Below, piece by piece: positions 30,042 to 39,378 of a DNA stretch of 64,000 bases. The position numbers and the translations under genes were made by a program. Position 1 is the stretch's first letter, and each line of letters begins with the position of its first letter. This DNA is from Fibrobacter sp. UWB15 (GTDB lineage: Bacteria > Fibrobacterota > Fibrobacteria > Fibrobacterales > Fibrobacteraceae). Location: the NCBI RefSeq assembly GCF_900177705.1, contig NZ_FXBA01000001.1, positions 1,084,720 through 1,148,719 on the forward strand, written 5' to 3'. Below the pieces are notes generated by a model that saw only the letters and a list, made by a program, of their open reading frames with translations, had not been told where the DNA came from and searched no databases.

Positions 30042-31346
30042 ATGAGCATTTCTATTCCTCAGTTGCCTAAGGGCACACGCGATTTTTACCCGGAAGCCGA
30101 GCGCATCCAGAATTACATTTTTGACACCTGGCGTAGCGTCGCCGAATCTTTTGCCTACGAAGAATACGAAGGCCCGATGTTTGAACATCTGGAGCTTTAT
30201 ACAGGCAAGTCCGGCGAAGAAATCGTAAGCCAGCTTTACAACTTTAAAGACAAGGGCGACCGCGAAATCGCACTCCGCCCCGAAATGACCCCGACGCTCG
30301 CTCGCCTCGTGATTCAGAAGGCCCGCGAACTCAAGAAGCCTTTCAAGTGGTTCAGCATGCCGCGCCTGTTCCGTTACGAAAAGGCTCAGAAGGGCCGCCT
30401 CCGCGAATTCTTCCAGCTGAACATGGATATTATCGGTACCGAAAGCATCTACGCCGAAGCCGACCTGATGGCAGCCATTGCTACCATGCTCCGCAAGTTC
30501 GGCCTCAAGGACGGCGAATTTGCGATTGGCGTCTCTAGCCGAAAGCTTTTGGCCACTTACCTCGAAGAAATCGGCGCCCCGAATCCGGCGCTCGTTTACC
30601 CGGTGCTTGATCGTCGCCTGAAAATCGGCCCCGAAGCATTTGCCAAGGCTCTGGCCGATGCAGGTCTCAGCGAAGACCAGGTGAAAAAGCTCGACGACTT
30701 CATGAGTTGCAAGAGCATCGAAGAAGTCAAGACTAAGGTGCATAGCGAAAACGCGACTGCCGCCCTCGCCGAAATTGAAGACCTGTTCGCAACGCTTACC
30801 GCAGCAGGCTACGGCGAATGCGTGAACCTGGACCTCTCCATTGTTCGCGGCCTCGCCTACTACACAGGCATCGTATTCGAAGTATTCGACAAGGGTAAAT
30901 CCATGCGTGCTATCGCTGGCGGTGGCCGCTACGACAGCCTCACCGAAAAGCTCGGCGGCGAACGCATCCCGGGCGTTGGCTTTGGCATGGGCGACGTGGT
31001 GCTCGCAGACTTGCTCGCCGAACACAAGTTGCTCCCGAGCCCGAAGCAAAGCGTAGACTTCTACATCGCAAGCTTTACAAACGACATGAAGAAGGTGTTC
31101 GAAACCGCCCAGGTATTCCGCAACGCCGCAGGTAACACGAACGCCAAGCCGTTCTCGGTCGCTCACCCGCTCGCCGCCATGAAGATGGGTAAGCAGCTTG
31201 ACCAGGCCAACTATCAAGGCGCCAAAATCGTCGTGTATGTCGACGGTTCCAAGGCCGCCGAAGGTGAATTCGAATACAAGGACATGCGCACCGGCGAAAT
31301 GTTCGTAGGAAACGTAACCTCTATCATCGAGAGGCTGAAAGCATAG
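30042..31346 (+). CDS. hisS: Histidyl-tRNA synthetase
   Basis: 434 aa class II synthetase. Motif 1 region near PKGTRDFYP and EYEGPMFEHLEL, motif 2 FRYEKAQKGRLREFFQ, histidine-specific signatures LDLSIVRGLAYYTG and AIAGGGRYDSL, and a C-terminal anticodon-binding domain (VDFYIASFTNDM onward). TATATTTA (30026-30033) lies 8 nt before the ATG and just after the stop of the previous gene, so it has its own promoter and a near-leaderless transcript. Confidence 0.96.
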   Translation: MSISIPQLPKGTRDFYPEAERIQNYIFDTWRSVAESFAYEEYEGPMFEHLELYTGKSGEEIVSQLYNFKDKGDREIALRPEMTPTLARLVIQKARELKKPFKWFSMPRLFRYEKAQKGRLREFFQLNMDIIGTESIYAEADLMAAIATMLRKFGLKDGEFAIGVSSRKLLATYLEEIGAPNPALVYPVLDRRLKIGPEAFAKALADAGLSEDQVKKLDDFMSCKSIEEVKTKVHSENATAALAEIEDLFATLTAAGYGECVNLDLSIVRGLAYYTGIVFEVFDKGKSMRAIAGGGRYDSLTEKLGGERIPGVGFGMGDVVLADLLAEHKLLPSPKQSVDFYIASFTNDMKKVFETAQVFRNAAGNTNAKPFSVAHPLAAMKMGKQLDQANYQGAKIVVYVDGSKAAEGEFEYKDMRTGEMFVGNVTSIIERLKA

Positions 31347-31370
31347 ATCCTTCGACTTCGCTCAGGATGA
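31347..31370. repeat. Intergenic palindromic unit, inverted copy of 18842 element
   Basis: ATCCTTCGACTTCGCTCAGG and following bases are the inverse of the unit after putP. Located directly after the hisS stop. Confidence 0.75.
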
Positions 31371-31375
31371 CACAC

Positions 31376-31410
31376 TGTCTACTTCCTACCGTCTACTGTC
31401 TACTCCCCTA
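31376..31410. repeat. Heptanucleotide repeat, 5 units
   Basis: TGTCTAC, TTCCTAC, CGTCTAC, TGTCTAC, TCCCCTA: the reverse complement of the GTAGACA/GTAGGAA type. It ends on the start codon of the next gene, in the place of a ribosome binding site. Confidence 0.9.
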
Positions 31411-33053
31411 TGATGTCCCCCCTAAAAGTCCTCCTTTCTATCATCAGCCTGTTCGCGGTGCTGGGCATTATTGCCCTCATCTACCCGAACGACGGTATTC
31501 ATGTGGGCGACAAAACGCTCCGCTACCCGAAGCTCACCGAAATCTTCGAGAAGCAGTCCGAAGCCGATTCGCTCAGCGATTCTACCGCGGCGGCCGACCC
31601 CGAAGAAGCAATCCGCGAAATGATGGAAGCGACCAAGCGGCAGCAATTCGCCGCCTTCAGCGATTCCCTCAAGTTCTACGAGGACTTTTTCGAAAAGGGC
31701 AGGACACGATTCGATTTACCCAACAACGACCCTACGTGGTTCGACCGATTCTTCTTGCACCTGGAACTTGCAGCACTCGAAAGCACCGTGGTGCACATTG
31801 TTCACTACGGCGACTCGCAGCTTGAAGAAGACCGAATCTCGGCCACTATTCGCGAAGACTTGCAAGATGAATTCGGCGGTGCAGGCCCCGGCATGATGCC
31901 CGCCATTATGACGGTTCCGTCGCAGACCACCAGTCACGCCAGTTCGGGTGCGCTTTCACGCTACATTCTGTTTGGTCCCAAAGACGAAGAAGCGGACCAC
32001 AGCCGCTATGGGCCTTTGGCACAGCTCGCCAAACTCAATGGCGATGCCACCATTACGATTCAGCGCCGCAAAGAACGCAAGGGCCAATTCCCGCACGTGG
32101 GTGCCTACAAGACGATTAGGCTCCTGACCAACAAGAGCGGCCGCCTCAAGGTAAGGCTCAACGTGAACCAGACCGTTGTAGACACCGTAGGTCAAAACGA
32201 CGACGGAACGCCCAAAGAAAAGCACTCCACCAAGGTGGTCGACGCTGGCGAACCGACTGTCGACACTTACAACAAACTCAAAGTGTACACCTGGAAGTTA
32301 AAGGACACCACCTCGATCGCCAAGATGTACCTTTCGGGCAACGCCGAAATTTACGCTATCGCCGCCGACGGTGCTTATGGTGTAGCCGTCGACAACGTAG
32401 CCATGCGCGGTTCTTCGGGAACCATATTCCACCGCATCGACACCGAACTTTTGGCTGAATCTTACAAGGCCATGAACGCCCGCCTCGTGATTATGGAATA
32501 CGGCGGTAACCTTGTGCCCAGCACCAGTTCCAGCAACATCGAGTGGACCAAAAAGCTTATTACCCGCCAGATTCAGGCCGTGCAAAAAGCGAACCCCGAT
32601 GCCGATATTCTGTTTATTGGCCCCGCCGACATGGCACGCCAAAAAGACGGCCAGTGGCAGACCTACGCTGCACTCAACATGACCATCAAGGCGCTGCGCG
32701 AAGTAGCCCTGGACAACGGAGCCGCCTACTGGGATATGCACCGCGTGATGGGTGGCAACGGCGCCATGATCAAGTGGGTGAACAAGGAACCTGCACTCGG
32801 CTTTACCGACCATATTCACTTTACGCGCCGCGGTGCAGCCTATATGGGCGACCTGTTCTGCTCGGCACTGCGCATGCACTACGACTACTTCAAGTTCCGC
32901 GATCGCCACAACATTAGCGACGAAAAACTGAAAGACATTCACAAGTGGAGCACCGAAGAACAAATCGAAAAAGAAAAGAACGCTCTGCCGGAACGTACGT
33001 TCCTGAACGTCAAGAGAAGAACTAAGAAGGCCAAAGGAGGAGCTAAGAAGTGA
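31410..33053 (+). CDS. SGNH-fold protein of a polysaccharide O-acetylation operon (1)
   Basis: 547 aa. One N-terminal membrane anchor (about 5-25), then an SGNH hydrolase-like domain: block I VVHIVHYGDSQLEEDR (Ser nucleophile), block V DHIHFTRRGAAYMGD (Asp and His). Proteins of this type (AlgX/AlgJ/PatB-like) transfer acetyl groups handed over by an MBOAT protein onto polysaccharide in the periplasm. It overlaps the next SGNH gene by 4 bp; the MBOAT gene follows. The initiator is one of two adjacent ATGs (31410 or 31413) and is preceded by a pyrimidine-rich heptad repeat rather than an SD sequence. Confidence 0.8.
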   Translation: MMSPLKVLLSIISLFAVLGIIALIYPNDGIHVGDKTLRYPKLTEIFEKQSEADSLSDSTAAADPEEAIREMMEATKRQQFAAFSDSLKFYEDFFEKGRTRFDLPNNDPTWFDRFFLHLELAALESTVVHIVHYGDSQLEEDRISATIREDLQDEFGGAGPGMMPAIMTVPSQTTSHASSGALSRYILFGPKDEEADHSRYGPLAQLAKLNGDATITIQRRKERKGQFPHVGAYKTIRLLTNKSGRLKVRLNVNQTVVDTVGQNDDGTPKEKHSTKVVDAGEPTVDTYNKLKVYTWKLKDTTSIAKMYLSGNAEIYAIAADGAYGVAVDNVAMRGSSGTIFHRIDTELLAESYKAMNARLVIMEYGGNLVPSTSSSNIEWTKKLITRQIQAVQKANPDADILFIGPADMARQKDGQWQTYAALNMTIKALREVALDNGAAYWDMHRVMGGNGAMIKWVNKEPALGFTDHIHFTRRGAAYMGDLFCSALRMHYDYFKFRDRHNISDEKLKDIHKWSTEEQIEKEKNALPERTFLNVKRRTKKAKGGAKK

Positions 33054-34639
33054 GATTTCTGACCGTAGCCTTAATTGCAGCGCTCACCACAAGTGTACTC
33101 GCCGCCGACAAGGGGAAGCATGCCCCCGGCGCCTATAACCTGGACTTGTCCCGTTACGACTTTATCGACACCACGCAAAACCGTATTCAGTTCCCCAAGG
33201 GCAACAACTCGTTTACGCCGTTCTTTAACAAGATGGATACCCTAGTGTTCGAAAACCGCGGTCAAGTGCGCATTCTGCATATTGGCGGTTCGCACCTGCA
33301 AGCCGACGTGATCTCTGGCCGTATCCGCGAGCACTTCATTAAGGAATACCCAGGGGCTTCTGCCGGTCGCGGATTCGTGTTCCCCTACTCCGCCGCCCGC
33401 ACCAACACGCCGGCAAGCTATTCCAGCGCCTACAAGGGCATCTGGGACATGAACAAGAACGTGCAAAGCGAAATCAAAAAGCCTCTCGGTCTTCTCGGCA
33501 TTGCCGTAAGCACCAGCGACCCCCGCGCCGAAATCACGTTGCTTTTGGACAGGTACAATTCCGAACCACTGTGGGGCGAAACCAAGTTCCGCCTGTTCGG
33601 CTACAGCGACAACAACGACGTGGTACCCGTGCTCCGTGTAGACACCATGGAAATTTACGGCAAGCTGGACACCACAAGTCAAAGCTACGTGTTCGAAAGC
33701 CCGCGCCCTATTGATACCATACAGATTTTCTTCCGCTGGATGGATTCCCTACAGCAGGCGACTATCGCGCAGTTCATTACCGACTCGCTGATTCAAGATT
33801 CCATTGCCCGCGCCAAAGAAGATTCCCTGAAAAAGGCAAACGGCGACACCGCCCAGAACAAAAAAGAACCCGAGGCACCTCCCGCCAAGATTCCAAACAA
33901 CGTAGCGCTCCCCGAAGTGGCGCGCGATTCTATGTTCCAGGGTGAATGCGATGTACTCGACACCGCCTGCCTTGCCAAGCTCGATTCCACAAACGCCGCC
34001 GTGGCCGCCCCCGAAGCAGCCACGCCCGATTCGGCTAAGAAAAACGCCCGCCCGCGCTTTACGCTCACCGGCATTCTCACCGAAACAAACAACCCGGGCA
34101 TCACCTACACCGGTGTAGGCATCAACGGCGCCAAGGTTCACGACTACTTTGAAGAAATCTGCCCGCTGTTCGAAAAGCAGCTCGCCTACTACAAGCCCGA
34201 CCTGGTGATTTTCGCCATCGGCATCAACGACGCGAACGTCGAAAAGTTCAACGACAAGCAATTCCGCGACGATTACGACAAGCTTATCGCCCGCATCAAA
34301 AAGGTGAACCCCAACGCAGCCATTATCTTTGAGACCAACAACGACATGTACCGCAAGATCAAAAAGAAACGTTTTGTGCAACACCCCAACGGCGACGTCG
34401 CCCGCAAGGCGTTCTTCGCCCTGGCCGAAAAGTACAAAGCCGGCGTATGGGACAAATTCGGAATTATGGGGGGGCTGGGTTCCATGGCCAAGTGGGAAAA
34501 GGCTGATCTCGCCAAGGCGGACAAAGTCCACTTCAAGCTGGCAGGCTACAACCTGCTCGGCGACCTGTTCTACAAAGCGATCATCAACAGCTACCAGGAA
34601 CACATCGCAAACCTCCCCGCCGAAAAGAGGAAAGACTAA
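33050..34639 (+). CDS. SGNH-fold protein of a polysaccharide O-acetylation operon (2)
   Basis: 529 aa, GTG start overlapping the stop of the preceding gene (GTGA), with GGAGGAGC upstream. Signal peptide (LIAALTTSVLA). Block I QVRILHIGGSHLQADV carries GGSH instead of GDS, still with Ser. A low-complexity Ala/Lys/Asp/Pro insert (about 245-325) separates this from block III and block V: VIFAIGINDANVEKF and KVHFKLAGYNLLGDLFY (His). It is a paralogue of the upstream gene. Two SGNH partners for one MBOAT suggest division of labour, for example one transferase and one esterase. That is inference. Confidence 0.78.
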   Translation: MRFLTVALIAALTTSVLAADKGKHAPGAYNLDLSRYDFIDTTQNRIQFPKGNNSFTPFFNKMDTLVFENRGQVRILHIGGSHLQADVISGRIREHFIKEYPGASAGRGFVFPYSAARTNTPASYSSAYKGIWDMNKNVQSEIKKPLGLLGIAVSTSDPRAEITLLLDRYNSEPLWGETKFRLFGYSDNNDVVPVLRVDTMEIYGKLDTTSQSYVFESPRPIDTIQIFFRWMDSLQQATIAQFITDSLIQDSIARAKEDSLKKANGDTAQNKKEPEAPPAKIPNNVALPEVARDSMFQGECDVLDTACLAKLDSTNAAVAAPEAATPDSAKKNARPRFTLTGILTETNNPGITYTGVGINGAKVHDYFEEICPLFEKQLAYYKPDLVIFAIGINDANVEKFNDKQFRDDYDKLIARIKKVNPNAAIIFETNNDMYRKIKKKRFVQHPNGDVARKAFFALAEKYKAGVWDKFGIMGGLGSMAKWEKADLAKADKVHFKLAGYNLLGDLFYKAIINSYQEHIANLPAEKRKD

Positions 34640-34648
34640 CCTAACCAC

Positions 34649-34676
34649 TGTCTACTGCCTACTGTCTACTTCCTAC
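34649..34676. repeat. Heptanucleotide repeat, 4 units
   Basis: TGTCTAC, TGCCTAC, TGTCTAC, TTCCTAC, five bases before the ATG of the MBOAT gene. Confidence 0.9.
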
Positions 34677-34680
34677 TCCT

Positions 34681-36531
34681 ATGCTCGACTATTTAATACC
34701 TTTCCTCACGCGCACTTTCGCATTTGACGCTAACAGCCCGCTGCTGTTTACGCAGTTCTACTTCTGGGGATTCTTCGCCGTTGTCTTCGCGTTCCTCACC
34801 TTAATCAAGAACCGCATTGCGCTGCGTAACGCCTTCTTGTTTGCCACAAGCTTGTTCTTCTACTACAAAACGAGCGGCAGCTACGTTTGCATTCTTATAT
34901 TCTGCGTCGTAGCGAACTTCTTCATTGGCAAGTGGATCGAACGCGCCGAAGCCCAGTGGAAAAAGAAATTCCTGATGATTATCGTGGTCATCATCGACCT
35001 GCTGGTGCTCTGCTACTATAAGTATTCCTACTTCTTCCTGGACGCCCTCTACGACTTTACCGGTATCGAGTTGCACGTATACAACTTCTTCGCGGCGGCT
35101 AGCAACAAGATGTTCGGCACCCATTCGCTGGTCGACACCATTATTCTGCCGGTGGGTATCTCATTCTTCACCTTCCAGGCCATGAGCTACTGCATCGACA
35201 TTTACCGTGGCAAGATTTCTGCGGTCAAGAACATTCTGGATTTCGGCTTTTACCTTTCGTTCTTCCCGCAGCTGGTGGCGGGCCCCATCGTTCGCGCCGA
35301 TAAATTCGTGCCGCAGCTGTACAAGAACTTCTTCTTGCCGCGCCGCACCTTCGGCATCGCCGTATTCTGGATTTTGAACGGCCTCGCCAAAAAAATCATC
35401 TTGAGCGACTACCTGGCCACCAACTTCGTGGACCGAGTCTTTGACACTCCCCTGCTGTTTACCGGCCTCGAAAACCTGATTGCACTCTTTGCCTACTCGC
35501 TGCAGGTGTACGCCGACTTCTCGGGCTACACCGACATCGCCATTGGCGTGGCGCTACTCATGGGTTTCCGCCTGCCGCAAAACTTCAACAGCCCCTACAA
35601 GGCGCTCAGCCCCACCGAATTCTGGCGTCGTTGGCACATATCGCTTTCGAGCTGGTGGCGCGACTACCTGTACATTCCGCTGGGCGGTAACCGCGGCGCC
35701 TCCGTGGGCACCTTCTTCTGGATGGGATTCCTCAGCCTCGTGGCCATTATGCTTTCGGGCAGCGTCTGGGTGGGTATCGCACTCGGCGTATTCTTTATCT
35801 ACATCGGCATTTACGCCTACCTCAAGCCCGATTCACGCAAGTTCATTACTACCAACATGAACGCCATGTCTACGCAGATTGTGGGCGGTTGGTGGCACGG
35901 TGCCAGCTGGAACTTTATCATTTGGGGCGGCCTGAACGGCTTTGGCCAAGTGTTCAACAAAATCTGGGTCAAACGTAGCCACAACTTCCGCGCCGCCGCC
36001 TCATTCATTTTGTTCGCCTCGAGCGCCATCATATTCAAGCAGACCCACATCGCCATTTTCGCGATCACCGCGGCCTATTTTGGCATCTTGTTTACCGGCA
36101 TTTACTCGGTGCTGATTTTCCGCCTGTTCAGCGACAAATACATCCACGGCATTTACGTGGCCTGGAACGTGTCGCTCACGTTCATCTTCATTACGTTCAC
36201 ACGCTTGTTCTTCCGTGCGGGTTCGAACCTCGACCCCGCCGAAGCCAACGAAGTCGCCTGGAACACCGCCAAGAACATGGTGCAGCAAATGGGCACCGCC
36301 TGGAAATGGGGAACCCTTGGCACAATCGCCTGGGAACACATCAACATTATTCTGGTATTTGTCGCAGGCATGCTCATCCACTGGATTCCCAAGAAGGTCA
36401 AGAGCCGCTACCGCATCGCGTTTGCCTCGCAGCCTATCCCGCTTATGGTGGCAAGCTCCGCGTTCATCATCTTCGTGATCTACCAGTTCATGAGCGCCGA
36501 CTCCTGCCCCTTCATCTACTTCCAGTTCTAA
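34681..36531 (+). CDS. MBOAT family O-acyltransferase (AlgI/DltB-like)
   Basis: 616 aa, about 11-13 membrane helices. MBOAT signatures: ILPVGISFFTFQAMSYCID, FLSFFPQLVAGPIVRAD, SLSSWWRDYLYIPLGGNR, and the catalytic His in GGWWHGASWNFIIWG. Moves acyl groups, normally acetyl, across the inner membrane for transfer by SGNH partners, which are the two genes before it. The target is probably the capsule or exopolysaccharide whose genes follow at 37-45 kb, though LPS or peptidoglycan cannot be excluded. Confidence 0.9.
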   Translation: MLDYLIPFLTRTFAFDANSPLLFTQFYFWGFFAVVFAFLTLIKNRIALRNAFLFATSLFFYYKTSGSYVCILIFCVVANFFIGKWIERAEAQWKKKFLMIIVVIIDLLVLCYYKYSYFFLDALYDFTGIELHVYNFFAAASNKMFGTHSLVDTIILPVGISFFTFQAMSYCIDIYRGKISAVKNILDFGFYLSFFPQLVAGPIVRADKFVPQLYKNFFLPRRTFGIAVFWILNGLAKKIILSDYLATNFVDRVFDTPLLFTGLENLIALFAYSLQVYADFSGYTDIAIGVALLMGFRLPQNFNSPYKALSPTEFWRRWHISLSSWWRDYLYIPLGGNRGASVGTFFWMGFLSLVAIMLSGSVWVGIALGVFFIYIGIYAYLKPDSRKFITTNMNAMSTQIVGGWWHGASWNFIIWGGLNGFGQVFNKIWVKRSHNFRAAASFILFASSAIIFKQTHIAIFAITAAYFGILFTGIYSVLIFRLFSDKYIHGIYVAWNVSLTFIFITFTRLFFRAGSNLDPAEANEVAWNTAKNMVQQMGTAWKWGTLGTIAWEHINIILVFVAGMLIHWIPKKVKSRYRIAFASQPIPLMVASSAFIIFVIYQFMSADSCPFIYFQF

Positions 36532-36539
36532 CTTAAGGT

Positions 36540-36604
36540 GTCATGCTGACGCATGTCAGCATCGGCATTCCCACCAACGTGTCATGCTGACGTAGGTCAG
36601 CATC
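36540..36604. repeat. Two copies of a palindromic unit GTGTCATGCTGACG..GTCAGCATC
   Basis: Two 25-bp units (TGCTGAC-GCAT-GTCAGCA and TGCTGAC-GTAG-GTCAGCA) 37 bp apart, after the MBOAT stop. They may form hairpins ending the operon. Confidence 0.8.
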
Positions 36605-36753
36605 TGCTTTCTCACTTAAGTATAAACCCCCGCCTTTTTTTTACAATCCTTGCAATCTACTGATTGCACGATTTGCATTTTCAGTATCTAGATTTGGTGT
36701 GTTCTATTACGTGTATTGTTGCATTTTGGTTGAGTTAATTCTATATTTAAACT

Positions 36754-36912
36754 ATGGCACTTGAGATCAGACCTATACCGACCTTGAAAGGGCGAGAAGC
36801 CTTGGCGTTCGCCCTCGCGGCCGAACGCACTACAAAGGTGCGCAAAAAGCAGGATTTTTCCGAGCAGATTCGTAAGGCTGATTTGATTTTGAAAGAGGCC
36901 GAGCTATTGTAG
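36754..36912 (+). CDS. Small conserved-looking protein, 52 aa
   Basis: ATG 36754 to TAG 36912: MALEIRPIPTLKGREALAFA, then an Arg/Lys/Glu-rich helical part ending LILKEAELL. TATATTTA (36742-36749) ends four bases before the ATG, as in other leaderless genes here. The 'IRPIPTLKG' start and length resemble small antitoxin-like proteins seen in Fibrobacter and Bacteroidota. No toxin partner is present; the next gene is convergent. Function unknown. Confidence 0.6.
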   Translation: MALEIRPIPTLKGREALAFALAAERTTKVRKKQDFSEQIRKADLILKEAELL

Positions 36913-36916
36913 GCCT

Positions 36917-37219
36917 TTAATCCATAATCTTACTCGATAAATCCTCCCACAGGGGATTATCTTTCTTTATCAAGTTGATTTTCCAATCGCGATGCCAGTT
37001 TTTCAACTGCTTTTCGCGGGCAATAGCATCTTGTGGAGAAGGAAAGCATTCAAAATGCACCAGTCTATCGACCGTATACTTTGCAGTGAAACTTTTGGGA
37101 TGAACCTTATATTTGTGTTCTAGAAAACGCTTCGTAAGGTTATTGGTTATGCCGATGTATAAGACATTTGCACTGTAGTTGCTTAAAATGTATGTGTAAT
37201 AAGTAGCATTCGATTTCAT
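36917..37219 (-). CDS. GIY-YIG domain endonuclease-like protein
   Basis: 100 aa, the single-domain UPF0213/YhbQ type. TYYTYILSN (GIY-like), VLYIGITNNLTKRFLEH (YIG plus catalytic Arg), and a conserved Glu in IAREKQLKNWHRDWK. Such proteins cut DNA or act in repair; the cellular role is unsettled. It converges on the small gene at 36754 with a 4-bp gap. Confidence 0.82.
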   Translation of the reverse strand: MKSNATYYTYILSNYSANVLYIGITNNLTKRFLEHKYKVHPKSFTAKYTVDRLVHFECFPSPQDAIAREKQLKNWHRDWKINLIKKDNPLWEDLSSKIMD

Positions 37220-37276
37220 GCTACAGAAAATACATTATTTCTCCTGACAATAATTGTCACACTGAAGTCATGCTGA

Positions 37277-37294
37277 CCCTGACCTTCGTCAGGG
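37277..37294. repeat. Palindrome CCCTGAC-CTTC-GTCAGGG with flanking half copies
   Basis: A hairpin between GIY-YIG and capD-like genes, followed at 37309 by a half copy (GTCAGGGTGAC). A second copy is at 40888-40905, again with a half copy behind it. Confidence 0.7.
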
Positions 37295-37374
37295 TGACGT
37301 TAGTGGTAACGTCAGGGTGACATAAGTAGAATAGGGTCGGGTTGGTGGGGGCACCGGAGGTGGGCCACTTAAGG

Positions 37375-39336
37375 CTACACCGCGGGCATCTTGACGGTGC
37401 GGTTGAATTCTTCGGGGGTGGTGAAGGTGGGCACAATCTCATGGAGCGCCTTGATGGCCTTCTGGTCATCGTTGGCACTAGCGGCGTTCTTCAAGTTCCA
37501 CAGCTGGTTAATGAACTTGTCCATGTCAATTTCGATCTGCTTACCGATGTAAATCAACTTATTCTTGGTCTTTTGCAGGCCTTCTTCGCTCATGAGCAGC
37601 TCTTCGAGCAGCTTTTCGCCCGGGCGCAACCCCGTAAACTTGATTGGAACATCCTTGTAAGGCACCTTGCCGTACATGCGGATCAAGTTTTCGGCCAAAG
37701 TCACGATCTTTACCGGGTGGCCCATATCGAGCACAAAGATTTCGCCACCGTGAGCAATCGAGGCAGCCTCTAGCACCAGGCTCACCGCCTCCGGAATCGT
37801 CATGAAGTAGCGGATAATGTCGGGGTGAGTCACCGTCACAGGCTTGCCCTGTTCAATCTGGCGCTTGAACAGCGGAATCACGGAACCGTTCGAACCCAGC
37901 ACATTGCCAAAGCGAGTCGTCACGAATTCGGTATCGCCGCTCTTCTGCTGGGCCAGAAACTGCACAATCATTTCGCAGCAGCGCTTAGAGGCACCCATCA
38001 CGTTAGTGGGGTTCACCGCCTTGTCGGTACTGATCATCACGAACTTCTTGACGCCGTTCAGAACCGCGAGCGTTCCCATATTAAACGTACCAATCACGTT
38101 GTTCTTGATTGCTTCCATGGGGTTGTTTTCCATGAGCGGCACATGCTTGTGGGCCGCCGCGTGGAACACCACCTGGGGCTTATACTTCTTAAAGATCTGG
38201 TTCATGCGGAAGTAGTCGCGCACCGAGGCGATCAAAGTCACCAGGTTCAGCTTGTCGCCGTATTCCATGCGCAATTCCTGCTGAATATCGTAGGCATTGT
38301 TTTCGTAAATGTCCACGATAATCACCTGCTTGGGGTTATACTTCGCAATCTGGCGCACCAGTTCGCTACCGATACTGCCGCCGCCACCCGACACCAAGCA
38401 GACCTTGCCCTCGATAAAGTCGCGGATATCCTTATTGTCAAAGCGAATAGGGTCGCGGCCCAGCAAGTCTTCTACGTTAATGTCGCGAATCTGGTTCACG
38501 TAACTGGTGGTGCCATCGCCAATGTTCGAGGTATCCAACAGGCTACCGATAAAGGGCAACACCTTCACGGGCACGCCCGTCTTGCCGCAAATATCCAGAA
38601 TGGTCTGGCGGTCCTTGGGCGGGCAACTGGGAATCGCCAAGATAATCTGCTCGATGCGTTCTTCCCTCACGATCTTCGGAATGTCGGAGGTAGAACCGGC
38701 CACCAGCACTCCTTCGAACATCTTGCCAATCTTGTAGCGGTCATCATCAACCAGGCAAACCGGGTTCAAGTGAGTCGCCACGCTAGACTTAAGGCCTTCT
38801 TCTTCGTCGGCCTGGTTGTTGCGGATTTCCTTGATCAACATCTGGGCGGCAGAACCAGCCCCCACAATCATGGTGCGGGTCTTGTTGGCCAGGCTCGCCT
38901 CTTTGTAACCCGTACGCACCAGGGACACAAAAGTGCCACGGAACATATAACGGAAGGCGCACACGCCCACAATGGCTACCAAGGTATGCAACACGGCGAA
39001 TTCCACAAAAACCTGACGCTGGAACAAATACACCAGACCGTAAGCGACCAACATGCCGCCGACAACACCCTTAATGCAGCTCAGGTAGTCGCGCTTGCTA
39101 AAGTAACGCCACAGCTTATTGTACGCACCAAAAAAGAGCAGGCTCGCAAAGCAACAAAAGACGCAGGTCACCGCAATAATCAAAAGCTCGGGGCGGTCAA
39201 TTCGTTCAGCAACCGCGGGCAACGGCCAGTTGGCAAAAAGCGCAGCCGCCACCACGATAAAGGCGTCGACCGCCGCCAGCACACGCTTACGCAGTCTAAA
39301 GCTATTGAACAAATTCTTGACTTTCTCGTTAAACAT
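37375..39336 (-). CDS. Membrane-bound nucleotide-sugar 4,6-dehydratase (CapD/PglF-like)
   Basis: 653 aa. About four membrane helices in the first 125 residues, a CoA-binding-like Rossmann domain (TRTMIVGAGSAAQMLIKEI) and a SDR dehydratase domain with GGGGSIGSELVRQI. The active-site stretch is ISTDKAVNPTNVMGASKR (Thr/Asp/Lys replaces the usual YxxxK set, as in this family). It makes UDP-4-keto-6-deoxy sugars, the first step to diacetamido or amino sugars in capsule or O-glycan synthesis. TATATTTG at 39358-39365 (minus) and GAAGGGG before the ATG. Confidence 0.9.
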   Translation of the reverse strand: MFNEKVKNLFNSFRLRKRVLAAVDAFIVVAAALFANWPLPAVAERIDRPELLIIAVTCVFCCFASLLFFGAYNKLWRYFSKRDYLSCIKGVVGGMLVAYGLVYLFQRQVFVEFAVLHTLVAIVGVCAFRYMFRGTFVSLVRTGYKEASLANKTRTMIVGAGSAAQMLIKEIRNNQADEEEGLKSSVATHLNPVCLVDDDRYKIGKMFEGVLVAGSTSDIPKIVREERIEQIILAIPSCPPKDRQTILDICGKTGVPVKVLPFIGSLLDTSNIGDGTTSYVNQIRDINVEDLLGRDPIRFDNKDIRDFIEGKVCLVSGGGGSIGSELVRQIAKYNPKQVIIVDIYENNAYDIQQELRMEYGDKLNLVTLIASVRDYFRMNQIFKKYKPQVVFHAAAHKHVPLMENNPMEAIKNNVIGTFNMGTLAVLNGVKKFVMISTDKAVNPTNVMGASKRCCEMIVQFLAQQKSGDTEFVTTRFGNVLGSNGSVIPLFKRQIEQGKPVTVTHPDIIRYFMTIPEAVSLVLEAASIAHGGEIFVLDMGHPVKIVTLAENLIRMYGKVPYKDVPIKFTGLRPGEKLLEELLMSEEGLQKTKNKLIYIGKQIEIDMDKFINQLWNLKNAASANDDQKAIKALHEIVPTFTTPEEFNRTVKMPAV

Positions 39337-39378
39337 TTAATGCCCCTTCTGATACGCCAAATATAAAATAATCTTACC

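Noticed and set aside
37277..37330. CRISPR-like repeats near 37.3 and 40.9 kb
   Set aside because: There are only one or two palindromic units with half copies, no regular spacers and no cas genes in the window.
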